Source of the DNA: Carboxylicivirga sp. | GTDB lineage: Bacteria > Bacteroidota > Bacteroidia > Bacteroidales > Marinilabiliaceae | Reading direction: 5' to 3' | Assembly (NCBI GenBank): GCA_025210475.1 | Contig: JAOARW010000021.1 | Location: 62,001-126,000 of the forward strand | DNA length: 64,000 bases | Shown here: positions 53,834 to 63,096 of the stretch, piece after piece | Numbering within the stretch: the stretch's first letter is position 1 | How the letters are laid out: the number at the start of each line of letters is the position of its first letter | The notes under the pieces: generated by a model | The model's database searches: none | Seen by the model: the letters and a program-made list of their open reading frames with translations, nothing else | Told to the model about the DNA's origin: nothing | Made by a program: the position numbers and the translations under genes

Positions 53834-56314
53834 ATGAAAAACGTATTATTAATAACCTTTCTAGGCTTTCATTTTCTGGCCAATGCTCAGCTAAAAGGCT
53901 TTGTATTTAATGACATTAACAACAACGGAAAAAAAGATGCTAATGAAGCCGGCGTTGCCGGTGCCACAGTTTCGGATGGATATCATGTTGTTAAAACCGA
54001 TAAAAAGGGTTTTTTCAAATTACCTGGTTGGGACAAACAGCGCTTTGTCACTCTTTATCCCAGTGCTTATTTTCAATGCCGAAAGCGTTTTATTGCTATA
54101 GAAGGCGAAACAAAGACCTATAATTTTGCTGTAACTAATCAGAAGCGCAAGGAGAATGTTAGGTTTGTACAGATTTCGGATACAGAAACATTTGAGCAGC
54201 GAGACTGGGTAGATAACCTAAAGAAATATGCAAAAGTGCATCAGCCCGATTTTATTGTCCATACAGGTGATATCTGTTATGAAACCGGAATGAATTGGCA
54301 CGCTCAAAACTTAATGTCGGTACATATGGGAGTACCAGTTTATTATTGTTTGGGAAATCATGATTTGATTAAAGGAGAATACGGCGAGGAACACTTCGAA
54401 AAATGTTTTGGTCCCGCTTGGTATGCATTTGAAGAGGGAAGTGCGCTTTTTGTGGTAACTCCTATGATGGGAGGTGACTACAAGCCTGGATTTACCGAGG
54501 AAGAAATAGGTGCTTGGTTACAGAATCTTCTGGATGCTTATCCGAAGAATCAGCCAAAGGTATTCTTTAACCATGATTTACTGACCAACGAAAGTGAATT
54601 TAATTTTCAGATTAATAAAAAGAAACATATTAATTTGAATGATTATAATTTAAAAGCTTGGTTATTTGGTCACTGGCACAATAATATGGCAAAGGATCAT
54701 GGTAACGGCGTAGTATCTTACGGAACAGCTACGGCGGTTATGGGGGGGATTGACCATTCACCATCATGCTTTCGTGTTGTTGATGTATCTTCAAAGGGAG
54801 AAGTTAGCTCTTTCCTGAAATGGACATATCAGAATCGACAGATGGAATTAGTATCTCCACAAAAGGATAAACTGGTTTTTAATGATGAAGGTAAGATGCA
54901 TGTTTCAGTAAATGTGTATGATTCAGGGGCTGCTGTTGATAGTGTGAAGTGTGCTGTTTGGGGTGAGGAAGGTTTTAACTGGAAGTCTTCTATGCAAACA
55001 GAGAAATGGCAAAATATGAAGCCACAATCAGACTGGAACTGGTCGGCACATATTGATGCATTCGATCAGAAACATTATGAATTGGTGGTATTAGCCTATT
55101 TAAAAAGTGGAGAAGTCTTGCACCAGAAGATGAGATTTATTGCAACAGAAAAAGACCTGAAACCAGAATCAGAAACTTTATGGAATAACTTGGCAGGTAA
55201 CAAAGAACATGTTTCCGTAGTTGATAAAAACCATGAAATGCCATATCAACTCTTATGGACAACTAATGTTAGAAGTAATATTTACATGAGTTCGCCGGTA
55301 GTAAAGGGCGATTATGTAATGGTTGGCAGCTTTGATGATGGTAATGCTGAAAATAACCATATTCTGTGTTTTAATGCAACTACTGGACAAGAAAATTGGC
55401 GTTATCAAACAAGAAATGGTGTAAAAAACCAGATGGTGGTAGCAGGAAATGTGGTTATTGCAACCGACATGCAAGGATGGACATATGCTATAAATTGTGA
55501 AACAGGAAAACTAAGTTGGGAGAAAAATCTGATGCATAATCGTATGCCCGGCATAGTAAATGGTAATGTCACTGACGGTAAGGTTGTATATGCAGGATTT
55601 GCAAGTTCTTTATGTGCATTGGATGCAAAAACGGGCGATATCATCTGGAAGAATAAAGATTGGAAAGGAGGTGATGGAACCACACCAACGATGACCATTG
55701 CGAAAGATAAATTGATTGCATCCAGACAGTGGGGAGCAATCTATGCCCATGATTTGAAAACTGGTAAAGTGATTTGGAAGCGAGGAGATGAAGGTCTGAG
55801 ATTTAGGGATGGAGTCCTTTCCTATAAGGATGGAATTTTATGGGTGGCCAATCGCGGTAACAAAGATTTTGGATTGGGAAATCTCTTCCAGCTAAATCAA
55901 GAGACGGGTGAGACGATAAATAAGTTCCCAACTAAAATGCAGAATACAGGAACTTCAGCTCCTGTAGTGTTAGAAGATAAAGTGATTGTGGCCGGTTCGC
56001 ATCCTGGTGTAGCAGCATTTAAGAAGGAAACAGGTGATCGTATTTGGCAATTCGAAGTTGGTGAATCGTTACTTTACACACCTTCTTATTTCGCGGATCG
56101 ACAACAAACAATCGAGTCAACACCTGTATTGGTTGGCGATAAAGTAGTATTTGGTGCCATGGATGGTTGTTTGTATGTATTGAATGCAGATAACGGTCAG
56201 CTTTTGTGGAAAACTAAAGTAGGTGCACCTATTATTACATCGGTGGCAGTTACGAACAACAAAATTTACGTGTGTGATTTTGCCGGCAATGTGTATTGCT
56301 ATATAGCAAATTAA
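53834..56314 (+). CDS. Metallophosphoesterase fused to PQQ-type beta-propeller
   Basis: 826 residues. A signal peptide (1-18) is followed by an SdrD-B/carboxypeptidase-regulatory-like domain (about 20-95, VFNDINNNGKKDANEAGVAGA). The MPP domain (about 110-330) has QISDTETFE, HTGDICYE, LGNHDL, FNHDLL and LFGHWHNN. A MetallophosC-like beta segment (about 330-450) precedes an eight-blade-type PQQ/WD-like propeller (about 470-826) with repeated VVKGDYVMVGS, TGQENWRYQT and TGKLSWEKN blade motifs. The propeller may bind the substrate or a partner; PQQ itself is not required for such domains. The next gene starts 11 bases downstream, so they are in one operon. Confidence 0.87.
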   Translation: MKNVLLITFLGFHFLANAQLKGFVFNDINNNGKKDANEAGVAGATVSDGYHVVKTDKKGFFKLPGWDKQRFVTLYPSAYFQCRKRFIAIEGETKTYNFAVTNQKRKENVRFVQISDTETFEQRDWVDNLKKYAKVHQPDFIVHTGDICYETGMNWHAQNLMSVHMGVPVYYCLGNHDLIKGEYGEEHFEKCFGPAWYAFEEGSALFVVTPMMGGDYKPGFTEEEIGAWLQNLLDAYPKNQPKVFFNHDLLTNESEFNFQINKKKHINLNDYNLKAWLFGHWHNNMAKDHGNGVVSYGTATAVMGGIDHSPSCFRVVDVSSKGEVSSFLKWTYQNRQMELVSPQKDKLVFNDEGKMHVSVNVYDSGAAVDSVKCAVWGEEGFNWKSSMQTEKWQNMKPQSDWNWSAHIDAFDQKHYELVVLAYLKSGEVLHQKMRFIATEKDLKPESETLWNNLAGNKEHVSVVDKNHEMPYQLLWTTNVRSNIYMSSPVVKGDYVMVGSFDDGNAENNHILCFNATTGQENWRYQTRNGVKNQMVVAGNVVIATDMQGWTYAINCETGKLSWEKNLMHNRMPGIVNGNVTDGKVVYAGFASSLCALDAKTGDIIWKNKDWKGGDGTTPTMTIAKDKLIASRQWGAIYAHDLKTGKVIWKRGDEGLRFRDGVLSYKDGILWVANRGNKDFGLGNLFQLNQETGETINKFPTKMQNTGTSAPVVLEDKVIVAGSHPGVAAFKKETGDRIWQFEVGESLLYTPSYFADRQQTIESTPVLVGDKVVFGAMDGCLYVLNADNGQLLWKTKVGAPIITSVAVTNNKIYVCDFAGNVYCYIAN

Positions 56315-56325
56315 TAAGTGAAGTG

Positions 56326-58092
56326 ATGAGACAAGTATTTTTAATCATACTCTTTCTAATATGGCTGCCTTTACAAGCACAGGAAGTTAAATTAAAATGG
56401 TGGAGTCCGGAGCAAACGGATGAGTTCTGTATCGAAGGTCAAGGTTGGGAAAAGAAAAGTATATCGACCTACCATCGTTTGCCTGATTACGCTGAAGGAA
56501 AAGTTAGACCAGAGGTTTGGAACCTGTCTAAAAACAGTGCCGGGCTCACCATACGTTTTCGCAGCAACAGTAATCGAATTGTTGTGCGTTACACCGTTTC
56601 TGGAGGCCATGCCATGCCACATATGCCAGCAACAGGCGTAAGTGGTGTGGATTTGTATACTAAGACTTTGGATGGTCAATGGACTTGGTGTAAAGGGAAT
56701 TATTCTTTCGCCGATACCATTCGTTATGATTATAAAGACATCAAGACTCCTTTACCTTTCGATCGCAATGGAAGGGAATATTGTATGTATCTTCCATTAT
56801 ACAATACACTAACACATTTGGAGATTGGTGTGTTGAACGAAAAGAACTTTGAGGTACTACCACAACGCAATGAGAAGCCAATTGTTGTATATGGTACCTC
56901 TATTGCTCAAGGGGCTTGTGCATCGCGCCCTGGTATGGCATGGACGTCTGTTTTGAGTCGTCAATTGGACTGGCCTTTGGTGAATCTTGGTTTCTCGGGT
57001 AATGGTCGGTTAGAAGAGCCATTGATTGAATTGATGGGAGAGATTGATGCTAAGTTGTTTGTCTTGGATTGTCTGCCAAATATGATGCCTTGGGCCCATA
57101 TCACCAAAGAAGAAACCTATAAACGATTGATTAAATCGGTAAAGCAGTTAAAAACCAAAAGACCAGGTGTACCTGTTTTACTAACGGAACATGCCGGTTA
57201 CTCTGATGGTGCGACAAACACAGAAAGGTACGAACTATATCGAGAATTAAATAAAACAATCAAAAATGCTTTTGCAGACCTCCTGAAAGCTGGCGTTAAA
57301 AATATTTATTTATTAACAAATGAGGATATTGCCCAGCACATCGATGCTTTTGTGGATGGAACACATCCAACAGATTTTGGTATGGTGCAATATGCCAATG
57401 CCTATGAAAAGAGTATAAGGGAAATATTGACTCAACCCAAAGGGACGATAGCAACCACACAGCCTGTCTTTCATTTTCGAGATCCGTTTTTTTACAATTG
57501 GGAAGGCAGGCATCAGCAAATATTGGCTCAAAACATACAAACACCACCTGATATTTGTGTGATTGGAAACTCAATTGTGCATGCTTGGAGTGGACAACCT
57601 GATGCAGGTCTTAAAAGAGGAAATGACTCGTGGAAGAAATTGTTTAAAGGAAAAACGGTTTGCAACATGGGATGCAGTGGCGAACGGATTGAGAATGCGC
57701 TTTGGCGAATCAATCACGATGAACTGGAAGGATTTGAGGCCAATCAGATTATCGTCATGTTGGGGACCAATAACCTGGAAGTAAGCAGTGATGAAGAAAT
57801 GCTGGAAGGTTACCATTTGCTGTTTGAAACCATCAGGAAGAAACAACCAAAAGCAAAACTATTGGCAGTTGGTATTTTGCCACGAAGAGATTTTGAAACG
57901 CGCGTTGAAGACTTAAATCTAAAAATGGCTAAAGTGGCAGCTTTGCTGGGGATAGATTATTGTGATCCGGGTGTCGCCCTACTTAATGTTGACAGCAAAA
58001 TTGATGAGTCTTATTTTTCAGATGGTGTTCATCCTAATGCAGAAGGTTACCGTTTGGTTGCGAAAGGTTTGAAATCGTATATTGTTGAATAG
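56326..58092 (+). CDS. Secreted tandem SGNH/GDSL esterase (two catalytic modules)
   Basis: 588 residues from the ATG at 56326 (MRQVFLIILFLIWLPLQAQ signal); an in-frame upstream TTG overlaps the previous gene and is not used. An N-terminal beta domain (about 22-165) of the SGNH-associated type precedes module 1, which has GTSIAQG with S192, FSGNG and DGTHPTDFG with D344/H347. Module 2 has IGNSIVH with S416, MGCSGERIEN, LGTNN and SDGVHPNAEGY with D566/H569. Both triads look intact. Such enzymes remove acetyl or other acyl groups from glycans or lipids. Two active modules in one chain suggest two ester positions or two linkages. Confidence 0.87.
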   Translation: MRQVFLIILFLIWLPLQAQEVKLKWWSPEQTDEFCIEGQGWEKKSISTYHRLPDYAEGKVRPEVWNLSKNSAGLTIRFRSNSNRIVVRYTVSGGHAMPHMPATGVSGVDLYTKTLDGQWTWCKGNYSFADTIRYDYKDIKTPLPFDRNGREYCMYLPLYNTLTHLEIGVLNEKNFEVLPQRNEKPIVVYGTSIAQGACASRPGMAWTSVLSRQLDWPLVNLGFSGNGRLEEPLIELMGEIDAKLFVLDCLPNMMPWAHITKEETYKRLIKSVKQLKTKRPGVPVLLTEHAGYSDGATNTERYELYRELNKTIKNAFADLLKAGVKNIYLLTNEDIAQHIDAFVDGTHPTDFGMVQYANAYEKSIREILTQPKGTIATTQPVFHFRDPFFYNWEGRHQQILAQNIQTPPDICVIGNSIVHAWSGQPDAGLKRGNDSWKKLFKGKTVCNMGCSGERIENALWRINHDELEGFEANQIIVMLGTNNLEVSSDEEMLEGYHLLFETIRKKQPKAKLLAVGILPRRDFETRVEDLNLKMAKVAALLGIDYCDPGVALLNVDSKIDESYFSDGVHPNAEGYRLVAKGLKSYIVE

Positions 58093-58189
58093 TAAGTTGT
58101 GTTGATGCAATATTAAATAAAATCAGTAATGTGCGGTTTAAAGTGGGATATAATTAGGTAGTTAATGAGATAAACCAATATAAGATTAA

Positions 58190-60916
58190 ATGAAAAAAAC
58201 TTTTATAGTTCTTTTGCTGGTAGCGATAGCTATTCCGGGATGGACACAAATAGCAAGGGAACTAAAATCGAAAGCTTCAGTTCAAAACAAAACTGAAAAC
58301 AAAGATGACCTTCTTAAGGACTATTATGAACTGTCAAGAAAATCATACCTACTTGAGCGTGGTCAACCTACTGTTTATGCTGGAAAAAGCCTTGAGGCCA
58401 TTCAGTTTCCGGTTGGAGGTATCGGAACCGGATGTATTCAATACGATGGCAATGCTGTGCCTCGTTTTTGGCAGATTTTTAATAACATGACACATGACTT
58501 TGTACCCAATAGTTTCTTTGCTGTGCGTGTAAAAAGTAAAAACGGTGTTCAGGTAAGGGCACTGCAAACAAAGGATGTGGTAGGTTTTAAAGGAATGAAA
58601 GCTTTGGAAGCTTCATCACAATTTCCTTTTATCACTTACGATTTTAAAGACGAATTGCCTGCTAATATTAGTATGGATGTGTTTAATCCGTTTATTCCAA
58701 CGGACCTTAAAAACTCGGAAATTCCGGCTGTATTCTACCGTTTTTCAATTTCCAATACGGGCGATGAAGCCATTGAAGTGAGCTTGTTGGCATCGCAGCA
58801 AAATGCGGTAGGTTTTACGCAAGTGGAAAAAATTAATCGTAATATTTCATTTGCAGACAATTATCAAGCATCTATCAACAGAACACTTGTATCGGGTAAT
58901 AGTTCTTCTTTTTATGGTGGGAATACAAACACCGTAAAGGCTGATGAAAATGCCAAGGTGTTGTTGATGGAAGGGGGATATGATAAGGCTGATGAACATT
59001 ATGGACAAATGGCTTTAGTGGCCTTAAATAATGAGGCTGAGATACAAGGTGCTGCTGCCTGGACCAGCAGTAAGCGTTTAGCAAGCTATTTTAAGAAAAC
59101 AGGCAATATCAAGGAGAAAACAGAAATAGCTGCCAGTAAAAAAGGAATGACTTGGTCTGGAGCATTAAATTCAAAATTGACTGTTCTGCCGGGAGAAACT
59201 AAGCACTTGAACATGATATTGACCTGGTATTTCCCTAATGGATTAAATGGCGGCCATATGGATAAATGGGATGCCTGGGGTAAAGGTGATTGGGAAGGAC
59301 AAGGAAACAACTATGCCAATTATTGGAGCAATATCAATGAAGTAAATGATTACATCATTAAGAATCATAAGTGGTTAATGCAAACTTCTGAGAAATTTGC
59401 AGACGCTTATTACCAAACGAATTTCCCTTGGTGGTTAACCGAGCGTCTGGGTAACCAGTTGGCCATTCTTAAAAGTCGTACCATCTTTCATGACAAGCGC
59501 GGTTATGTAGGCCTTTGGGAAGGATGTGGATCAGGTGATGGTTCCTGTTCGGGTAACTGTAACCACGTGTGGCATTATGCCCAGTCGCATGCCCGTTTAT
59601 TCCCGGAAATGGGACGTCGAATTAAAGAACAGTCCTTTGAAGCCATTAAAGAAAATGGACAAATCCCATATCGTCAACCTGCAGGATCACCGGCCTTCGA
59701 TGGTCAGTGTGGTGATATTATAGGTGCTTACCGCGAATATTTGTTATCTGCAGATAAAGACTGGCTAAATGGGCAGTATCCAGCCATTAAAAAAGCCATG
59801 AATTACCTGGTGAACAAACATGACACCGATAAAGACGGATGGTTGTCAGATGCACCTAAACACACCACTTATGATGCCAGCATGACCGGTAATCCATCTA
59901 TTTTATCATCCCTTTATGCCGTTGCTTTAAAGGCGAGTGCAGAAATGGCTAAAGTAGCTGGTGATAATGAGCAGGCAGCAAGTTGGGAGAAGATGTCAGT
60001 TAATTCTATTAAACTGCAGGACGAGCGCTTGTGGAATGGAGAATATTATTACCAGATTCCGGGTGAGAAGCGCGCTACTGATTACGAGAACGGTTGTATG
60101 ACAGACCAATTATTGGGACAATGGTGGGCCGATCAGTTGAATATGGGCAGCTTATATCCCGATTACAGAATTCATGAAGCCACTAAGGCAGTTCTTAAAT
60201 ATAACTTTAAAAGTAACTTAAAGAACCACATTCAAGTATCGCGTAAGTTTGCCAAAGATGAGGAAGCAGGAATGGTAGGAACAACCTGGCCGGGGAATGA
60301 TCGTACGCCTTATGCTTCTGGTTATTCAGATGAGGTTTGGACGTCTTACGAATATACCATTGGAGCAGCGTTGATGAAATATGGTGAATCACGAGGAGCA
60401 GCTACTCTGTTACGCTCAGGTTACGATCGTTATAATGGTGTTTTAAGAGAAGGTTATAAGACAGATAATGGTTGGGGTAACTTTGGTTATAGTGGTAATC
60501 CTTTTGGTGATGACGAATGCGGACAGTTTTACAGTCGCGCTTTGGCTTCATGGTCGGTGCTTTTAGCAGCTCAGGGATTTGAATACAACGGACCGGAAGG
60601 TAGCATTGCTTTTAATCCTGTTTGGAAGCCAGAAGCTCATACTTCTTTCTTTTCTACTGCTAAAGGCTGGGGTACTTTTAAGCAGACTAATAAAGGCGAC
60701 AGCCTGAATAATAAGCTGGAGTTAGCACACGGTACCTTGGTATTAAAAGAAATAGCAGTGCCAGCCTTGGAAGCTGAAGCTGCTAAAGTAAGTGTCATGC
60801 TAAATGGTCAAAAAATAGCATGTAAGCAATTGGTAAAGGATCATCAGCTGTTGATTCAAATGGATGAAAAGCAGTTAAAAGCAGGAGATGTGCTCAAAAT
60901 AGTGCAGGTTAAGTAA
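58190..60916 (+). CDS. GH116-like glycosidase (GBA2/beta-glucosidase-type)
   Basis: 908 residues. Signal peptide 1-19 (ending PGWTQ). The N-terminal beta domain (about 65-345) carries the QFPVGGIGTGCIQYDG block typical of GH116/GBA2. The (alpha/alpha)6 barrel (about 380-800) includes GSGDGSCSGNCNHVWHYAQ, DGQCGDIIGAYREYLL and a HTTYDASMTGNP segment where the family has its general-acid region. Exact catalytic residues cannot be fixed by eye because the cysteine-containing motifs differ from classical GBA2. GH116 members cleave beta-glucosides, beta-xylosides or glucosylceramide. It is 97 bases after the esterase gene. Confidence 0.8.
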   Translation: MKKTFIVLLLVAIAIPGWTQIARELKSKASVQNKTENKDDLLKDYYELSRKSYLLERGQPTVYAGKSLEAIQFPVGGIGTGCIQYDGNAVPRFWQIFNNMTHDFVPNSFFAVRVKSKNGVQVRALQTKDVVGFKGMKALEASSQFPFITYDFKDELPANISMDVFNPFIPTDLKNSEIPAVFYRFSISNTGDEAIEVSLLASQQNAVGFTQVEKINRNISFADNYQASINRTLVSGNSSSFYGGNTNTVKADENAKVLLMEGGYDKADEHYGQMALVALNNEAEIQGAAAWTSSKRLASYFKKTGNIKEKTEIAASKKGMTWSGALNSKLTVLPGETKHLNMILTWYFPNGLNGGHMDKWDAWGKGDWEGQGNNYANYWSNINEVNDYIIKNHKWLMQTSEKFADAYYQTNFPWWLTERLGNQLAILKSRTIFHDKRGYVGLWEGCGSGDGSCSGNCNHVWHYAQSHARLFPEMGRRIKEQSFEAIKENGQIPYRQPAGSPAFDGQCGDIIGAYREYLLSADKDWLNGQYPAIKKAMNYLVNKHDTDKDGWLSDAPKHTTYDASMTGNPSILSSLYAVALKASAEMAKVAGDNEQAASWEKMSVNSIKLQDERLWNGEYYYQIPGEKRATDYENGCMTDQLLGQWWADQLNMGSLYPDYRIHEATKAVLKYNFKSNLKNHIQVSRKFAKDEEAGMVGTTWPGNDRTPYASGYSDEVWTSYEYTIGAALMKYGESRGAATLLRSGYDRYNGVLREGYKTDNGWGNFGYSGNPFGDDECGQFYSRALASWSVLLAAQGFEYNGPEGSIAFNPVWKPEAHTSFFSTAKGWGTFKQTNKGDSLNNKLELAHGTLVLKEIAVPALEAEAAKVSVMLNGQKIACKQLVKDHQLLIQMDEKQLKAGDVLKIVQVK

Positions 60917-60942
60917 TATTAATACTCCCTCTCCCTTCTGGT

Positions 60943-61003
60943 TTCTCCCCGAGGGGAGAATGCTTGAAAGGCCTATCTTTCCCTTGGGGAAGTGCCGATA
61001 GGC
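60943..61003. repeat. Pair of palindromes (REP-like or terminator) after the GH116 gene
   Basis: TTCTCCCCGAGGGGAGAA (60943-60960) is a perfect inverted repeat. GCCTATC...GATAGGC (60971-61003) encloses TTCCC/GGGAA. The surroundings (CTCCCTCTCCCTTCTGG, GATGGGGGTGATACCCG) are GC-rich compared with the rest of the window and resemble dispersed Bacteroidota palindromes. Either hairpin could end the GH116 transcript, but no clear T-run follows. Confidence 0.55.
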
Positions 61004-61121
61004 GATGGGGGTGATACCCGAGAGCTGATACCTGACTCGATACTAGTTTCGGAGATCAAATTTATTGGGAGTTCCATCTCGCAATGAGACAAGTTATAAC
61101 AAATGAAATAAATTTAAACAG

Positions 61122-62114
61122 ATGAAGCGAAGGAGTTTTTTATATACAGCAGGATTATCAGGTATTGGTTTATCCCTTGGGAAAACATTAACAGGTTGTA
61201 CAAACGTTAAGGAAAAAAAGCTACGTGAAACAAGTACGCTGAATGGCAATTCCTTTTCGATTTATACAAATGCAGAGGTAAAGGCAACCAAAGTATTCCA
61301 TATAACCGATACGCACTTGTTTCTTGACGACGAAAGGGGCGAAAAATATTCGGAGTTCAGTAAAAGGATGGCCGGAGCATATAGGAGCAATAAGCATTTT
61401 AAAACAGGCGAAACGATACCCAGCAACAAAGGATTTGAAGAGGCTTTAAAAGAAGCAAAAAAGCAAAATGCTGATTTCATTGTTATAACCGGAGACCTTT
61501 TTAGTTTTCCATCAGAAGCAGCAGTGGAATGGGTTTTGGATTTACTTGAAGAAACAGCTATTCCTTTTGCTTTTGTGGCTGGAAATCACGATTGGCACTT
61601 CGAAGGCATGAAAGGCAGTTCGAATTTTTTGAGGGAAACCTGGACGCAAAAACTGCTAAAGCCCATGTACCAGGGAAATAATCCCTTGTACGCCACATAT
61701 AATATTAATGGTATCAGGTTCGTATGTATTGATAATTCAACCTACGAAATATTACCAGAACAGCTTGATTTCTATCGTCAACAGGTAAGTAGTAACGAAC
61801 CGCTGGTGTTGTTAATTCATATTCCTCTGTATATTCCCGGACATAATTTGGATTTTGGCTGTGGGCATCCGGAATGGGGAGAAAAAAACGATAAAAATTT
61901 TGAGATTGAAAGGCGCGAAAAATGGAGGAAAGGTGGGCATACAGAGACAACCTTTAAGTTTCATGATGAGGTTTTTAATACACCTAATTTATTGGCTATT
62001 TTAACGGGCCATACTCATCACCTAACTCTCGACATTAAAAATGATATACCACAACTGGTTTCCGGTCATAATGCTTCCGGATATTACACGCAGGTATCAA
62101 TATATCCCTTTTAA
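61122..62114 (+). CDS. Metallophosphoesterase, Tat-like lipoprotein
   Basis: 330 residues. The N-terminus is MKRRSFLYTAGLSG (Tat-like RR) ending in LTGCTN (lipobox Cys about 26). Motifs are complete: HITDTHLF, ITGDLF, AGNHDW, LIHIPLY and LTGHTHH. It is only distantly related to the other Tat-type MPPs at 29780 and 51502. It heads a short operon with two EEP lipoproteins (22 and 6 bases spacing), so phosphomonoesterase and phosphodiesterase activities are probably made together. Confidence 0.88.
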   Translation: MKRRSFLYTAGLSGIGLSLGKTLTGCTNVKEKKLRETSTLNGNSFSIYTNAEVKATKVFHITDTHLFLDDERGEKYSEFSKRMAGAYRSNKHFKTGETIPSNKGFEEALKEAKKQNADFIVITGDLFSFPSEAAVEWVLDLLEETAIPFAFVAGNHDWHFEGMKGSSNFLRETWTQKLLKPMYQGNNPLYATYNINGIRFVCIDNSTYEILPEQLDFYRQQVSSNEPLVLLIHIPLYIPGHNLDFGCGHPEWGEKNDKNFEIERREKWRKGGHTETTFKFHDEVFNTPNLLAILTGHTHHLTLDIKNDIPQLVSGHNASGYYTQVSIYPF

Positions 62115-62136
62115 GTTTAAGTAAAAATAAATACAG

Positions 62137-63090
62137 ATGCGAATTGTTATAAGTATTTTATTGGCACTATCAATTACCAGTTGCTGTCAACAAACGTCAA
62201 ATAAAACAGTTCAGGAAGAGAATCCCAGCGAACTGAAAGTTATGGTATGGAACATCCTTCATGGTGGTAAAAACAAAGACCTTCCGGCTGATGGAAGGCC
62301 TGATGTGATAAACATTATCAAGCAAACACAAGCAGATGTTATCCTGATGATTGAAACCTACGGTTGTGCGCCGATGGTTGCTGATTCACTGGTGTTTAAT
62401 TACGAGCTGTTGTCCAGCAATCTTTGTGTATACAGTCGTTATCCCATTGTAAAAAAGTACAAGTTTCCTGATCAGATCTCTGCCTTTAATTTCGGAGGTG
62501 TTCAAATTGATGTTAATGGTCAACGAGTGAATCTTTTTGATACCTGGTTGCATTATTTACCTGATACGCGTAAAGTACCTCTTGATAAGCCAGAGGCTGA
62601 AATTTTAGCATGGGAAAACGAAGGAACCAGGGATGATGAAATTAAAACCATTTTAGCCACTATTGATCAGTACATTGAAAAAGCAGATAGCATTCCTGTG
62701 ATTATGGGAGGAGACTTTAACAGTCATTCTCACCTGGATTGGACTGAAAGTACTAAAAACATGTATAATCATGGTGGCGCAGTGGTGAACTGGACAGTAT
62801 CAAAGGCTATGGTTGATGCTGGCTTTGAAGATACTTTCCGTAAGATGTATCCCGATCCAACCAAAAATGTGGGAACAACATGGCTGAGTGTTTGGGATGA
62901 AGAGGGGAATGTTCATTTTAACCGTAATGACCGTATTGATTATTTATACAGCAAAGGAAGAGGCATTGAGGTAAAGGAATCCTATTCTGGTGTGGCACCA
63001 TTCTCACAGGAATTCCAGTTTAAAGGCAAAACCTATTCCAACTATCCATCTGATCATGGCTTTGTTGTAACGACATTTGAATTAAAATAA
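62137..63090 (+). CDS. EEP-family phosphodiesterase/phosphatase, lipoprotein
   Basis: 317 residues. The signal ends ITSCCQQ (lipobox Cys about 16 or 17). EEP landmarks are VMVWNILHGG (Asn), LMIETYG (Glu; one residue differs from QE), DTWLHYL (His), MGGDFNSHSHLDW (Asp/Asn) and a terminal YPSDHGFVV (Asp-His). The MIETYG/MTETYG variant is shared with the next gene, so the two are paralogues. It is exported, so a nucleic-acid role is less likely than extracellular phosphodiester or inositol-phosphate hydrolysis. Confidence 0.85.
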   Translation: MRIVISILLALSITSCCQQTSNKTVQEENPSELKVMVWNILHGGKNKDLPADGRPDVINIIKQTQADVILMIETYGCAPMVADSLVFNYELLSSNLCVYSRYPIVKKYKFPDQISAFNFGGVQIDVNGQRVNLFDTWLHYLPDTRKVPLDKPEAEILAWENEGTRDDEIKTILATIDQYIEKADSIPVIMGGDFNSHSHLDWTESTKNMYNHGGAVVNWTVSKAMVDAGFEDTFRKMYPDPTKNVGTTWLSVWDEEGNVHFNRNDRIDYLYSKGRGIEVKESYSGVAPFSQEFQFKGKTYSNYPSDHGFVVTTFELK

Positions 63091-63096
63091 ACAAGA

